In this document: positions 6,229-6,244 of the stretch, piece after piece
How positions within the stretch are numbered: position 1 is the first letter of the stretch
Layout: the number at the start of each line of letters is the position of its first letter
NCBI GenBank assembly: GCA_900758845.1
Contig: CAAESW010000025.1
Location: 1-6,244, forward strand
DNA: 6,244 nucleotides
Reading direction: 5' to 3'
Source: an uncultured Collinsella sp.
Lineage (GTDB): Bacteria > Actinomycetota > Coriobacteriia > Coriobacteriales > Coriobacteriaceae
Notes under the pieces: model-generated
The model's input: only the letters and a program-made list of their open reading frames with translations
Told to the model about the DNA's origin: nothing
The model's database searches: none
Program-made: the position numbers and the translations under genes

Positions 6229-6244
6229 TCTCCCTATATCAGCC

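Overview
The window fits an anaerobic gut actinobacterium of the Coriobacteriia, most like Collinsella or a relative. This is an inference from the moderately high GC, the G/C-ending codons, the gene content (a PTS alpha-glucoside operon beside an iron-sulfur NAD(P)H flavoprotein) and the similarity of the proteins to families common there. No marker gene is present to prove it. Every supported gene lies on the minus strand, so the biological reading direction is from right to left.

Right end (about 6244 to 5945): there is no gene here. It holds a strong hairpin that probably terminates the upstream neighbour (6197-6228), a helically phased set of direct repeats (6101-6148) just upstream of a plausible promoter (6064-6091), and an RNA leader. 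In the leader a RAT-like antiterminator hairpin (6011-6043) overlaps the 5' arm of a long terminator-like stem (5951-6015).

Centre (5926 to 1439): a four-gene sugar operon encodes, in order, a stand-alone glucose-type PTS EIIA, a LicT/BglG-type PRD antiterminator, a PTS EIICB permease, and a family GH4 6-phospho-glucosidase with the alpha-type CDMP motif. The likely flow is phosphoenolpyruvate to EI and HPr (encoded elsewhere), then EIIA, then the EIIB cysteine, then the incoming disaccharide. GH4 then splits the 6-phospho-alpha-glucoside into glucose 6-phosphate and glucose or another aglycone. The antiterminator, controlled by PTS phosphorylation of its two PRDs, probably acts on the leader of its own operon. 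A hairpin terminator (1369-1406) closes the unit.

Left end (1182 to 1): a separate gene encodes the first 394 residues of an iron-sulfur flavoprotein that joins a NuoF-type cluster domain to a GltD-like NAD(P)H oxidoreductase (SfrB-like). It continues beyond the window. I see no link in function to the sugar operon.

Nothing here is a wholly new system. The most interesting points are the leader switch, the phased operator-like repeats, and the pairing of a PRD antiterminator with an alpha-specific GH4 enzyme.
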